A stretch of DNA of 64,000 nucleotides from Glaciecola sp049650345 (GTDB taxonomy: Bacteria; Pseudomonadota; Gammaproteobacteria; Enterobacterales; Alteromonadaceae). The stretch lies in assembly GCA_049650345.1 (NCBI GenBank), contig JBARZY010000124.1:1-64000 (forward strand), written 5' to 3'. The translations under genes were made by a program, and so were the position numbers. The notes beneath the pieces were generated by a model, which saw only the letters and a list, made by a program, of their open reading frames with translations, ran no database searches and was not told the DNA's origin. This document shows, one piece after another, positions 8,413-17,711 of this stretch; the first letter of the stretch is position 1; each line of letters opens with the position of its first letter.

Positions 8413-8997
8413 TTAGCGCAAAAAATTAAAAATACTCGGCAGGTGTTGGTCGTAGTGCACAAAGCTGTGATCGCCCCCCTGCTCTATTACCAAATTGCCG
8501 CCCGAATACTTTAATTCAGCATCTTTGTAGGGCAAGGTTTCATCACCTGTTTGCAACAACACCTTATACGCGCCAGCAGAATGCAGCGTGTGTTGGTACA
8601 TACTACGCAACGTTTGAATATGACCTCGATGTATAGAAAATATTTCACTCGTATTGGGATTAATATGGGTCCCCATATATCCGCGCAATAGTTCAAACGG
8701 CTTTACCGCAGGATTTACCAGCACAGCTTTACCACCGTATTTCTCAACACAATAAGTAGCTAGGTAACCTCCCATAGAGCTACCTATAAAACGCAATTTA
8801 CTGGCATTAGCCTGCCCCTTGGGCAGCGTGGCAATTAAATGTTCAACCGTTGCTAAGGCTTTGTTCACATTTCCTGAAAGCACAGGCATATGCAGAGTTA
8901 ATGATGGATAATAGCGTTTTGCGAAAGTAAGTGTTTGTTGTGCTTTTAGCGACTGTGGGCTTGATAAAAAACCGTGTAAATAAACTAAGTGTGACAT
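8413..8997 (-). CDS. yqiA: YqiA-family esterase (alpha/beta hydrolase)
   Basis: A 194-residue alpha/beta hydrolase of the YqiA/YcfP type. It shows the short N-terminal strand LVYLHGFLSSPQS with the oxyanion-hole HGF, the nucleophile elbow GSSMGGY (Ser about residue 69), an acid in LQTGDETLPY, and the catalytic histidine in QGGDHSFVHYD near the C-terminus. E. coli YqiA hydrolyses short acyl esters; its physiological substrate is not known. It sits upstream of parE and downstream of the yqiB and nudF homologues, the order seen in Enterobacteria except that cpdA is missing between yqiB and yqiA. Confidence 0.93.
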   Translation of the reverse strand: MSHLVYLHGFLSSPQSLKAQQTLTFAKRYYPSLTLHMPVLSGNVNKALATVEHLIATLPKGQANASKLRFIGSSMGGYLATYCVEKYGGKAVLVNPAVKPFELLRGYMGTHINPNTSEIFSIHRGHIQTLRSMYQHTLHSAGAYKVLLQTGDETLPYKDAELKYSGGNLVIEQGGDHSFVHYDQHLPSIFNFLR

Positions 8998-9072
8998 ACA
9001 GACATCTCTTAAAATAAAGAGTGATGTTATCGCATTTTGCTTACCCGAAGGTAGGCTTAATTCGCAAAAAAA

Positions 9073-9498
9073 TTACGAAGAAGTAGAGGTAAGGCGCTGG
9101 GTTAAACAAAAATGCAGCCACTCGGCTAAAAACACATTTACCATAAATTTTTCGTTTCGTTGGTGCATGTTCAAGTTAGGGTATTCGTAAACAGGCTTGA
9201 GTGATGAAGTGCGCTGCGCCTCAAGCACTTCAGCAACCTTGGCGTCATGATATAGCCTAATCACCATTTTGGGCCGTAAAAACACTGGAACATTTGCACT
9301 AATTTGCGACATTTCAATGGTGCTGGTATAGCGACTTGAGTCAACAATTCGTATTTTGTACTTGAGCGCGTCACTGACGTCAAACTCATAACTTAAATCT
9401 TGGGTATCGCAGTCGGGCAGCAGTTTTAGCATGCACACATAGTTATTCTCGCACGTTGCAAGAATACTGGGTAAATGCGGCACATACTTTTTTTGCAA
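9073..9498 (-). CDS. yqiB: DUF1249 family protein (YqiB)
   Basis: A 141-residue cytoplasmic protein of the DUF1249 family. It aligns by eye with E. coli YqiB along its whole length: CENNYVCMLKLLPD at the start, RIVDSSRYTSTIEM, MVIRLYHDAKVAEV and LHQR/MHQRNEK then FLAEWL near the end. No biochemical role is established. The start appears to be TTG at 9496-9498, because that reading gives MQKKYVPHLP, which matches the family N-terminus, and a GAGG motif lies upstream; no ATG is available. It follows nudF closely, suggesting the nudF-yqiB-yqiA-parE transcription unit. Confidence 0.9.
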   Translation of the reverse strand: MQKKYVPHLPSILATCENNYVCMLKLLPDCDTQDLSYEFDVSDALKYKIRIVDSSRYTSTIEMSQISANVPVFLRPKMVIRLYHDAKVAEVLEAQRTSSLKPVYEYPNLNMHQRNEKFMVNVFLAEWLHFCLTQRLTSTSS

Positions 9499-9524
9499 AA
9501 TTAAGAAACCTCGTAATTGGTAAT

Positions 9525-10145
9525 TTATTTACCGGTTAACTGCCACTGCGATAATACATCATCATGGTTTAACAACAACCACTGCAGTGCGATTATCACT
9601 GCGCTGTTGTCAAGCTTGCCCGATTTTAGCCACGCTTTTGCTTCATCCAGCCCCACTCGCAATACTTTTATATCTTCGGCTTCTGTGTCTAAACCATGAA
9701 TGCCCTTAGCCGTTGTAGCATCCACTTTCGCTAAGAATAAATCAACACGTTCAGTACACGCACCGGGACTGGGTAAATATGAGCACATTGGCAACAATTG
9801 CTCAAGCTCAATACCCGCCTCTTCTTGTGCCTCTCGTCTGCATACATCTTCCTTTTCCTCACCTGGCTCAATAATACCGGCCACGATTTCAATTAACCAA
9901 GGTGACTCGCTAGTTTCTAGCGCGGGATATCTAAATTGTTCAATAAACACTAACTCTTTACGAATAGGATCGTAAGGGAGTACAGCCACCGCATGACCGC
10001 GCTCAAAAACCTCGCGAGCAACCTCATCGCTATGACCACCAGCAAATAAAGCATGGGTAAAATAGTACTTATTTAAGTTAAAATAGCCGTTAAATTTACG
10101 CTGAACTTTTACCAACTTAACGTCATTTTTACCAAAACTTGCCAT
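9525..10145 (-). CDS. nudF: ADP-ribose diphosphatase NudF
   Basis: A 206-residue Nudix hydrolase that cleaves ADP-ribose to AMP and ribose-5-phosphate. The Nudix box is complete, running from GIIEPGEE through REAQEEAGIE. Flanking conserved blocks are present: ERGHAVAVLPYDP, LVFIEQFRYP, LPSPGACTERVDLF, and KLDNSAVIIALQWL at the C-terminus, all matching E. coli NudF. I prefer ATG 10143-10145 (MASFGKNDV) because the family begins with the FGKNDV block; the longer reading would need a TTG start at 10191-10193. It is divergent from tolC, as in E. coli. Confidence 0.95.
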   Translation of the reverse strand: MASFGKNDVKLVKVQRKFNGYFNLNKYYFTHALFAGGHSDEVAREVFERGHAVAVLPYDPIRKELVFIEQFRYPALETSESPWLIEIVAGIIEPGEEKEDVCRREAQEEAGIELEQLLPMCSYLPSPGACTERVDLFLAKVDATTAKGIHGLDTEAEDIKVLRVGLDEAKAWLKSGKLDNSAVIIALQWLLLNHDDVLSQWQLTGK

Positions 10146-10437
10146 AGTAGGTGCACCCAAATTGTTTTTAATTGAAAGATATTGTGTATTCAAGAGCGGA
10201 TTAATACGATAGTTACCGTGAAAAGATTTGATCTAAAACTCTTGAGTTTACATAAGTTAACACAGCAAAATTATTACATTCTGTTACACTTAAACGATAT
10301 TTGATACAAGCTATCGTTATATAAATACGCTTGAATATCTTACACTAAACACCATATTAGCTAGTACTTTTAATACACATCTTAGCTAGGTAGCAGTAGC
10401 TAAATTTACAATATCGGAAATAGCAGAGCATCTATTC

Positions 10438-11850
10438 ATGAAAAAAACACTTGTTTCACTCCTTTTGGGTTTAACTTTTGCCGGCAGTGCAGTTGCCGAC
10501 GATTTAGCCACCGTTTATCAACTTGCCCAAGCAAATGACCCTATTTTAAACCGTGCTAAAGCACAAAAAGATGCGGCTTACACGGGTATCTCGGTCAGCC
10601 GAGCAAGTTTACTGCCACAAATCTCTGCCAGTGTGTCGTATAGCATGAGTAGCTCAGAGTTCTTTGACCAACGCTTCGAACAAGACGAAGACTCGGGCGA
10701 TATACGCCTAATTGAAACAAACGGTGATTCTGATACCGATACCTTAAGCTACGGTGTCAATTTGAGCATGTCACTTTACGACCACTCTGATTGGCTTGGT
10801 ATGGACCGTGCCGAACTGGTTGCGCAACAAAGTGACGCAGTACTAGGCTCTACGCTACAAAACTTAATGCTACGTACCGTTAATGCATATCTTGCTGTAT
10901 TGCGTGAACAAAACAGTGTTGAATTTGTAAAGTCTGAGCTAAAAGCCATTGAACGCCAACTTGAACAAACCAAGCAACGTTTTGAGGTGGGCTTAACCGC
11001 CATCACTGATGTACACGAAGCACAAGCCAATTACGATAACACTGTGGCGCGTCAAATACGCGCCGAAAATTTACTTGAACTGCGTCTAGAAGAGTTGCGT
11101 GAAATTACAGGTAAATATCACAACAACTTGGCTGTACTTGATACCGATGTATTTAGCGCGGTAAAACCGAACCCTGCGGTGGTGACCAATTGGTTAGCGC
11201 TTGCTGAAGACAAAAATTTAGACTTGTTAGCACAACGTTTTGCGCGTGATATTGCCAAAGAAGACATTGATATTGCCAAGTCGGGACACTACCCAACCCT
11301 ATCATTGACCGGATCATACGGCAGCTCAGACCGTTCAACCGATGCAAACGGTACCCTAACCAACATTAACACCAGCAGCGTGACGCCGTTTAACAATACC
11401 GACAACCCACCAGGGCTAAACAGCTCTAGCATTGGTTTGTCGTTAAGTGTGCCAATTTATTCAGGTGGCTCAGTTGAAGCCGGCAGCGAACGTGCGCGCG
11501 CCAACTATGTAGTAGCAAGCGAAAACCTTGAACTTACCTACCGTCAAACCGTGCGTCAAGTAAGAAGCTCGTTTAACGATGTAAATGCATCTATTTCTAC
11601 CATTAGAGCACTGGAGCAGTCGGTAGTGTCGGCAGAAAGCGCACTCAAAGCCACTGAAGCTGGGTTTGATGTGGGCACGCGTACTATTGTTGATGTATTA
11701 AACAGCACACGTAACTTATTTGATGCTCGTCGTAACCTAGCAGATGCTCGATACAACTTTATTGTAGCCATTGTTAGTTTGAAACAAGCGGCAGGTACCT
11801 TAACCGAAAAAGACCTAAACGATATTAACAAAGTACTGAAACGTACTTAA
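10438..11850 (+). CDS. tolC: Outer-membrane efflux/secretion channel TolC
   Basis: A 470-residue outer-membrane factor. The signal peptide MKKTLVSLLLGLTFAGSAVA is followed by DDLATVYQLAQANDP, the canonical TolC start. Two repeated halves of helical barrel and strand segments are visible, for example QRFEVGLTAITDVHEAQANYD in half one and EAGFDVGTRTIVDVLNSTRNLFD in half two. The Gly-Thr-Arg-Thr-hook region is typical of the periplasmic helices. TolC serves as the exit duct for RND, MFS and type I secretion pumps. It is the obvious outer-membrane candidate for the HlyD/C39 ABC exporter at 25-28.7 kb. It is divergent from nudF, as in E. coli, and is followed by an intrinsic terminator. Confidence 0.97.
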   Translation: MKKTLVSLLLGLTFAGSAVADDLATVYQLAQANDPILNRAKAQKDAAYTGISVSRASLLPQISASVSYSMSSSEFFDQRFEQDEDSGDIRLIETNGDSDTDTLSYGVNLSMSLYDHSDWLGMDRAELVAQQSDAVLGSTLQNLMLRTVNAYLAVLREQNSVEFVKSELKAIERQLEQTKQRFEVGLTAITDVHEAQANYDNTVARQIRAENLLELRLEELREITGKYHNNLAVLDTDVFSAVKPNPAVVTNWLALAEDKNLDLLAQRFARDIAKEDIDIAKSGHYPTLSLTGSYGSSDRSTDANGTLTNINTSSVTPFNNTDNPPGLNSSSIGLSLSVPIYSGGSVEAGSERARANYVVASENLELTYRQTVRQVRSSFNDVNASISTIRALEQSVVSAESALKATEAGFDVGTRTIVDVLNSTRNLFDARRNLADARYNFIVAIVSLKQAAGTLTEKDLNDINKVLKRT

Positions 11851-11869
11851 TAGTTATATTTGCAAAGCG

Positions 11870-11908
11870 AAGCCACTGTTTACGTATATCGTAATCAGTG
11901 GCTTTTTA
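11870..11908 (+). terminator. Intrinsic terminator after tolC
   Basis: A 9-bp perfect stem, AAGCCACTG (11870-11878) with CAGTGGCTT (11896-11904), has a 17-nt loop and is followed by TTTATT on the plus strand. It lies 20 bp past the tolC stop. The minus-strand tail is less T-rich, so termination of the convergent ion channel gene here is less certain. Confidence 0.75.
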
Positions 11909-12700
11909 TTACTTGTGTTTATTCATCTCAGCAATTTGTTTACTTAGGCCTTCAATTTGTTGCTTCAGTTCTAGCATGGTGGGTTGCCCTTCGTTGCGCT
12001 CTTTAGAATGTTCTTCTTCCATTACCCCAACCACAATACCAATAACCATATTCAAGAACGCAAATGCGGTAAAGAATATGAAGGTCATGTAATAAATCCA
12101 GCTCATGGGATAAACATCCATCGTTTCGTACTGAATGTCGGTCCAATCTTCAAACGTCATAACCCTGAACAAGGTCAGCATTGAAATAGCGATATTGCCC
12201 CATAACACTGAATTAATATCGGCAAACAGGTACGAGCCCACCGCTGCATATATATAAAAGATAATAAACATGAGTAACACTACATAACCTAAACGAGGCA
12301 GTGCTTTCATTAATGAATTAATCAGGACCCTCAGCTCTGGAATAATTGACACCATTCGCAACACTCTAAATATACGAATTAGACGCGCCAACAAGGCCAT
12401 TTCAGACTCGTTAATGGGCACTAAACTAATAGCCACCACAACAGTATCAAAAATATTCCAACCCGACTTAAAAAAGTCTTTTTTGTTCTCTTCAGCAATA
12501 AAACGCACCAATATCTCAAACAAAAAGAACAAGGTAATAAACACGTCTAAATATTTGGTAATCGCAATGGCAGCGGGCGATAAATCATAGGTTTTCGCAC
12601 CAATTTCTAGGGCAGAAATAATAATAACAGCGATCACAAAAAACTCGAATGCACGATTATGGCGCAATCGTACAAAAGCAGATTGGAATTGTTTTATCAC
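11909..12700 (-). CDS. Bacterial voltage-gated cation channel (NaChBac/NavAb family)
   Basis: A 263-residue six-helix ion channel subunit that should tetramerise in the inner membrane. The voltage sensor S4 is clear: arginines every third residue in ARLIRIFRVLRM. S5 and S6 flank a pore loop with TLFRVMTFEDWTDI. The filter TFEDWTD retains the Glu of the NavAb TLESWSM filter but has Asp at two further positions. S6 (FIFFTAFAFLNMVIGIVVGV) is followed by an acidic neck and a C-terminal coiled coil (LELKQQIEGLSKQIAEM) typical of the family. It is convergent with tolC. Family assignment is firm; ion selectivity is inferred. Confidence 0.92.
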   Translation of the reverse strand: MIKQFQSAFVRLRHNRAFEFFVIAVIIISALEIGAKTYDLSPAAIAITKYLDVFITLFFLFEILVRFIAEENKKDFFKSGWNIFDTVVVAISLVPINESEMALLARLIRIFRVLRMVSIIPELRVLINSLMKALPRLGYVVLLMFIIFYIYAAVGSYLFADINSVLWGNIAISMLTLFRVMTFEDWTDIQYETMDVYPMSWIYYMTFIFFTAFAFLNMVIGIVVGVMEEEHSKERNEGQPTMLELKQQIEGLSKQIAEMNKHK

Positions 12701-12787
12701 AGTGAAAAGTCTCGTTAAGGGGCCTGTATATTACTGTGACACAAACGCCCGAAAGTATCGCGCCTTTGTGCCACAGTCAGTTGTCAC

Positions 12788-15571
12788 TTACATGTATTTT
12801 GCTTTTAGTTCGTTCAGTCTAGCTATTGAACCTGCTTGGCTAAGGGGTAAATCGTCCATTCTACGCTCGGCCAAAATACCATTGCCATTCATCCACAACG
12901 CTTCAAGATAATTTAAAAATATCTCTTCGTTTTTCACGTCGTCGGTCATTACGCGATTATAGGTTTTCACCGCGTCTTCTAATTTACCTTGGCGAATCAA
13001 TATTTGTGCGTAAGTGTCTGCAGTCGCTGCATTATCAGGCTGCATCTCGTATGCTCTGCCACCATATTCTGAAGCACGTTCAAGGTTACCCGCTTGCATT
13101 TCTAAGTAGGCAATATTGTTGAGCACCACAAAGTTATCGGGCAATACCGCCAATACCTTTTCGTAGCTGGCGATAGCGTCAGCGGGTTTAGTGGCAAGTT
13201 GACGTTCGGCCAACATCATCACTGCGGCCATATCATTAGGACGGGCCTCCACATGGCTACTTATTGCTTTAAATGCTGCGTCTCGCTGCCCAGCGGCCTC
13301 AAGAGTAGAAGTAAGCACAACCAAGTTGTTAGTGTTTTTGTTGGCATCGTAGGCAACTAAGGCGTCTTCAACTACTTCAGCCGCTCTGCCTTCTCGAATT
13401 GCGATACGCGCCTTTACGCCACGTAAAAATGGCAAGGCCATATAATCGCTCGGAATTCCGTCATAAATGCGTTTTGCGCTTTCTACATCACCCGACATTA
13501 CCTTGAAATAGCTCAACATAATGTTAACTTCAGGACTACTGCGTTGCGACAAGTAATCTTGTGCTACTTGTGCGCCTTTTTCATATTCACGTTTTGCATC
13601 GTGAATCACAAGCTGACCCACAACCGAATTTTGCTGATTAGGATATAACGATGCCCACGTTTGATAATGACTAAGGGCTTCATCAACGGCATTATTGCGC
13701 AATAGTGCCATACCTTGAAGGGGCCAATATGGCATAGGCGCGCTGCGATCTGGCGTAATAGTTGATAATGCACTTATTGCCTCAGGTAATTTGTTAAAGG
13801 CTAAATTGACGCGAGCATTCAATAGTTTTATTGATGTGTTGTCGGGCGCATCGACCAAGGCTTTATTAACCCGCTGTAAGGCTGCTTCTGAATTGCCACG
13901 TTGATTTTGTAAGGCCACAAAACTAGCCAACGCACTTAAATTGCTTGGTTCCTTATCTAACAATTCAGTAGTTTTTGCCAGTGCCTCGTCATAATTTTGC
14001 ATACGCAGGTCAAGACGAATTTTAGACACATCAACAAGCGTGCTGTTGTCATTAATGTTAGTAGCGGTACTCAACACCTCTGCCGCCGCGGCGTATTTTT
14101 GTTGGCGCATCAATACTTCGGCCTCTAATAAATATGCTTCTACGTCTTCAGATGACTCTTGTTGCCACTCTTTCGCTAATGCCATCGCTTTATCGAATTG
14201 GTCAGTGCTCAAATAGGCGCTAGCAAGCGTTGTTTTTGCACGGGCCGACTCTGGCGCTTTACTGACTGCGCTTTCAAGGTCAACCAAGCCTTCAATATCA
14301 TTAATAGACAATTTTAGAATACCTAAGCGAGTTAAATCTTCGGCGCTTTCACTTATCTTATCGGCTTGCTCAATAATCTGTTTTGCTGCTTGCGTGTTAC
14401 CAGAGCGTATTAGCTCATAACCCGCTTTTGAAAATAATGTCGCGTCATCTTGACTAACATCGTTTATGCGACCCAATATCTCATTAGCATCATCCCCCAT
14501 ATTGGCCTGTAATTGACTAGCCGCCAAAATGCGCAAGCCAGGATGATTGTCTGGCAGTAATGACGCGATTAACGATAAATGCCCTACTGCGGCTTCAAAA
14601 TCATTCAATTGGTACGACGACAAACCAGCAACCAAGCGCAGAGTTGGGTCAGGACGCCCTGCGGCAATTGCCTTCTCACTATATAATTTAGCATTTTCAT
14701 AGTCTTCATCAGCCGCGCGTACAACACCTTTAAGCTGATTAAGTAAGGGATTACTTTGGCTAATGGCGAGCAATTCATCAATATATACCTCTGCTCGAGC
14801 GACTTCACGCTGCTCAACTAACATACTGGCCAAAGAAAATTTAGACTCTAAATCTTCTGGTGCAACCTTGATGTAATCTTCGTAAATATTGGCAGCCTCA
14901 CTCGGCATGTTGTTGATCATATATAAACGCGCAGTAAAATTTAGTACGTCGCGATTTTCCGGCGCTTGTTCATAAGCCGCTTTGGCTAGCGTTAATGCTT
15001 CTTCAAATTGTCTGTCTTGCACCAACCTATAACCCTGCACCAAATCGGCATAAACGGTATCTGCATTTATTATCAATAAATCGGTAATCAGGCTTTTCGC
15101 CTCAAGGGTTTTATTTAGCTGCATTAACGATTGCAGTTTTCTAAAGCCCACCTCTAATGTTTGCTCAGGACTTAGTTCAACATTCGCGGTATCTATGTCG
15201 GCAAGGGCAACGTTTGCGCCCGTTCTTTGCAAAGCTTGCGATAACAACGGAATAGTTTCGCTTGGCGCATACCCTAATTCTAATGCTCTTGATAATTCTT
15301 TTTCAGCTGATTCGAAGTTTTTCTGCTCTACATATAAACGTCCTAGCATAAAGCGATAATCTGCGTTGCGAGGCTGTTTTTGAATCGCGTTTTTCAGCGC
15401 CACTACTGCCGCATTATTATCGCCCTGTTCAATAAAGGTTTGTGCCTCGGCAACAAATTCTTCAGGTGTTTTTTCAGCGCAACCCGATAAGCCTGCGGCA
15501 ACAACAAGCGCCAAAAGCGTGTTTCGCATAGAAGATGAAGGATATTTAGCGCTTACGTGTAGTTTTTTCAT
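12788..15571 (-). CDS. prsT: TPR-repeat lipoprotein, PrsT-like (PEP-CTERM system)
   Basis: About 927 residues. The signal region ends in a lipobox (AAGLSGCAEK), so the protein is probably lipid-anchored. The rest is a long series of tetratricopeptide repeats, starting with AQTFIEQGDNNAAVVALKNA and ending with DTYAQILIRQGKLEDAVKTY. Size, lipobox and repeat organisation match PrsT, the TPR lipoprotein found beside exosortase/PEP-CTERM exopolysaccharide loci. I chose ATG 15569-15571 because AAAAAAGG lies upstream; an ATG at 15527-15529, closer to the hydrophobic stretch, is an alternative. No exosortase, PEP-CTERM substrate or polysaccharide gene is next to it, so the link to that system rests on family resemblance only. 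Confidence 0.75.
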   Translation of the reverse strand: MKKLHVSAKYPSSSMRNTLLALVVAAGLSGCAEKTPEEFVAEAQTFIEQGDNNAAVVALKNAIQKQPRNADYRFMLGRLYVEQKNFESAEKELSRALELGYAPSETIPLLSQALQRTGANVALADIDTANVELSPEQTLEVGFRKLQSLMQLNKTLEAKSLITDLLIINADTVYADLVQGYRLVQDRQFEEALTLAKAAYEQAPENRDVLNFTARLYMINNMPSEAANIYEDYIKVAPEDLESKFSLASMLVEQREVARAEVYIDELLAISQSNPLLNQLKGVVRAADEDYENAKLYSEKAIAAGRPDPTLRLVAGLSSYQLNDFEAAVGHLSLIASLLPDNHPGLRILAASQLQANMGDDANEILGRINDVSQDDATLFSKAGYELIRSGNTQAAKQIIEQADKISESAEDLTRLGILKLSINDIEGLVDLESAVSKAPESARAKTTLASAYLSTDQFDKAMALAKEWQQESSEDVEAYLLEAEVLMRQQKYAAAAEVLSTATNINDNSTLVDVSKIRLDLRMQNYDEALAKTTELLDKEPSNLSALASFVALQNQRGNSEAALQRVNKALVDAPDNTSIKLLNARVNLAFNKLPEAISALSTITPDRSAPMPYWPLQGMALLRNNAVDEALSHYQTWASLYPNQQNSVVGQLVIHDAKREYEKGAQVAQDYLSQRSSPEVNIMLSYFKVMSGDVESAKRIYDGIPSDYMALPFLRGVKARIAIREGRAAEVVEDALVAYDANKNTNNLVVLTSTLEAAGQRDAAFKAISSHVEARPNDMAAVMMLAERQLATKPADAIASYEKVLAVLPDNFVVLNNIAYLEMQAGNLERASEYGGRAYEMQPDNAATADTYAQILIRQGKLEDAVKTYNRVMTDDVKNEEIFLNYLEALWMNGNGILAERRMDDLPLSQAGSIARLNELKAKYM

Positions 15572-15833
15572 GAACTTCGGTACCTTTTTTTGACCTTTTG
15601 TTAATGCAAACAAAGCGAATAAATAAAAGCCCTGCGCGCACGTTTAAAGGTGTGGATTCCATATGACCAATGTTGAATTAACGTTTATACTGCAATAGTG
15701 TTACATTTAACCACATGTTTGCAAATTTGTTTAATGGTATCTGATGCATTTTTAACTTATAATACGCGCTTAAGTTTTGGCGTTCGCATCCTCTCTGCTT
15801 TGCCTTTTGTTCTTTTACTACTCAGGATATACC

Positions 15834-17567
15834 ATGACCGACACTGTCGACGTGACATTTAAAGATTTAAATTTGCCGAGCGCCATTCTGCAAGCTCTAG
15901 AAAAAGTAGGCTACGAAAAACCGTCTCCTATACAAGCAAAAAGTATCCCTCTATTACTTGAGGGCCACGATTTATTGGGCCAAGCCCAAACTGGTACTGG
16001 CAAGACTGCAGCGTTTGCGTTGCCAATGTTAGCCAATATCAACCCCGATGAAAATTTTACACAACTGTTGGTACTTGCCCCTACTCGCGAGCTTGCTATT
16101 CAAGTAGCAGAAGCATTTCAGGTATATGCTAGCTTTTCTAAAAAGATACGTGTGTTGCCAGTATACGGCGGCCAATCTTACGACAACCAAATTAGACAAC
16201 TTAAGCGTGGCGTGCAAGTTGTTGTAGGTACACCGGGTCGTATTATTGACCATATTAAACGTAAAACACTGAAACTTGATCAACTTAAATTTTTGGTGCT
16301 TGATGAAGCCGACGAAATGTTGCGCATGGGTTTTATTGATGACGTAGAACTAATTCTCAGCCATGCCCCAGAAACTCGCCAAACAGCGCTGTTTTCAGCA
16401 ACTATGCCGCCGCCAATCAAAAAGATTACGCAGCGTTATTTAAACAATCCGCAGCACGTAAAAATTGAATCTAAGGTAAGTACTGCCAGTACTATTACCC
16501 AACGTTATTGTCAGGTTGCCGGACACCATAAACTTGAAGCGCTTACTCGCATTATGGAAGTGGAAGAGTTTGATGGCGTAATCATTTTTGTGCGCACCAA
16601 AACCGCCACCATAGAACTCGCCGATAAACTATCTGCACGTGGATACGACGCTGAAGCCTTAAACGGTGATATTGCACAAGCAGCGCGTGAGCGTACCGTA
16701 GATAAGCTTAAACAAGGCAAAATTGATATTCTTGTTGCTACTGACGTTGTAGCACGTGGTCTTGATGTTGAACGCGTTAGCCACGTTATCAATTTCGACG
16801 TACCCCACGATACCGAGTCGTACGTACATCGAATTGGTCGTACTGGCCGTGCGGGTCGTACCGGTGATGCAATATTGTTTATTTCCCATCGTGAAAAGCG
16901 CATGTTATTCGCCATTGAAAAGGCGACTAAGCAAGAAATCACGCCTATGGACATCCCCTCTATTTCTGAGCTAAACGAATCTCGTTTAGGGCGCTTTAAA
17001 AAGAATGTACTTGAAGCAATCACCGACGACAGCATTGAATCGTATATGCCAGTAGTAGATGCCATATTAAAAGAGTCTGAAGCTTCTCCTGAACTGGTAA
17101 TGGCGGCACTAGCACGCGTTGCTCAAGGCGACGAACCATTGCTATTAAGCGAAAAGGATCGTCCTGACGTTCACGCAAAACCGTCATTTAAAGACCGTGG
17201 CGCACGCAACGATCGTGGTCCAAGAGAACGCGGTGGACGCGAACGTAGCGGTCGCGAAGGCAACCGTGAACGTAAACCGTCTCGCAGCCGTGGCAAGCCA
17301 GAGTCGGGCATGAAACGCTTTAAGATTGAAGTAGGCTATGTGCATGGCGCTAAGCCTGGCAATATTGTTGGTGCAATAGCTAACGAAGCTGACATTAGCA
17401 GCAAAAATATTGGTGCTATTGATATTCACGACAACTACACCTTGGTTGATTTGCCCGATAGCTTGCCTAATCAGGCGAAAGAAACCTTACAAAAAACTCG
17501 TGTTGCCGGCCAACGTCTAAACATACGCGAGTGGAGCGACGAGCCACCGAAAAAGCGTAAAAAGTAA
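15834..17567 (+). CDS. deaD: DEAD-box ATP-dependent RNA helicase CsdA/DeaD
   Basis: A 577-residue RNA helicase. Motifs in order: Q motif (PSPIQAKSIP), I AQTGTGKT, Ia PTRELA, TPGR, II DEADEM, III SAT, IV region IIFVRT, V ARGLD, VI HRIGRTGRAGR. A DbpA-like RNA-binding domain follows (GYVHGAKPGNIVGAIANEA). Between the core and that domain lies an Arg/Gly-rich basic linker, and the C-terminus is lysine-rich. CsdA unwinds structured mRNA and aids 50S assembly, mainly in the cold. I start at ATG 15834 (MTDTVDVTF), because the upstream extension has no family similarity. The AT-rich 5' untranslated region may be regulated by cold, as in E. coli, but that is not shown here. Confidence 0.95.
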   Translation: MTDTVDVTFKDLNLPSAILQALEKVGYEKPSPIQAKSIPLLLEGHDLLGQAQTGTGKTAAFALPMLANINPDENFTQLLVLAPTRELAIQVAEAFQVYASFSKKIRVLPVYGGQSYDNQIRQLKRGVQVVVGTPGRIIDHIKRKTLKLDQLKFLVLDEADEMLRMGFIDDVELILSHAPETRQTALFSATMPPPIKKITQRYLNNPQHVKIESKVSTASTITQRYCQVAGHHKLEALTRIMEVEEFDGVIIFVRTKTATIELADKLSARGYDAEALNGDIAQAARERTVDKLKQGKIDILVATDVVARGLDVERVSHVINFDVPHDTESYVHRIGRTGRAGRTGDAILFISHREKRMLFAIEKATKQEITPMDIPSISELNESRLGRFKKNVLEAITDDSIESYMPVVDAILKESEASPELVMAALARVAQGDEPLLLSEKDRPDVHAKPSFKDRGARNDRGPRERGGRERSGREGNRERKPSRSRGKPESGMKRFKIEVGYVHGAKPGNIVGAIANEADISSKNIGAIDIHDNYTLVDLPDSLPNQAKETLQKTRVAGQRLNIREWSDEPPKKRKK

Positions 17568-17621
17568 TACGGTTTTAATGGCATTGGTTATTAGTACACA
17601 ATGCCAAAAAGCACATATGCC

Positions 17622-17658
17622 AAAAAGGAATAAAATTTACTTTTTTATTCCTTTTTTT
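17622..17658 (+). terminator. Intrinsic terminator after deaD
   Basis: A 14-bp perfect stem, AAAAAGGAATAAAA (17622-17635) with TTTTATTCCTTTTT (17643-17656), lies about 55 bp past the helicase stop. The stem is AT-rich, but the right arm runs into a T tract, so it fits a terminator. It separates deaD from cysG, whose ATG is at 17712. Confidence 0.7.
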
Positions 17659-17711
17659 GTGCCTGCGTTTTTGTTTCAATATAAGCTGACTAGTATATAA
17701 AGAGATCACCC

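Noticed and set aside
16511..17065. 184-aa minus-strand frame inside deaD
   Set aside because: It lies fully within the conserved helicase motifs on the other strand and has a serine/arginine-rich composition typical of antisense shadows.
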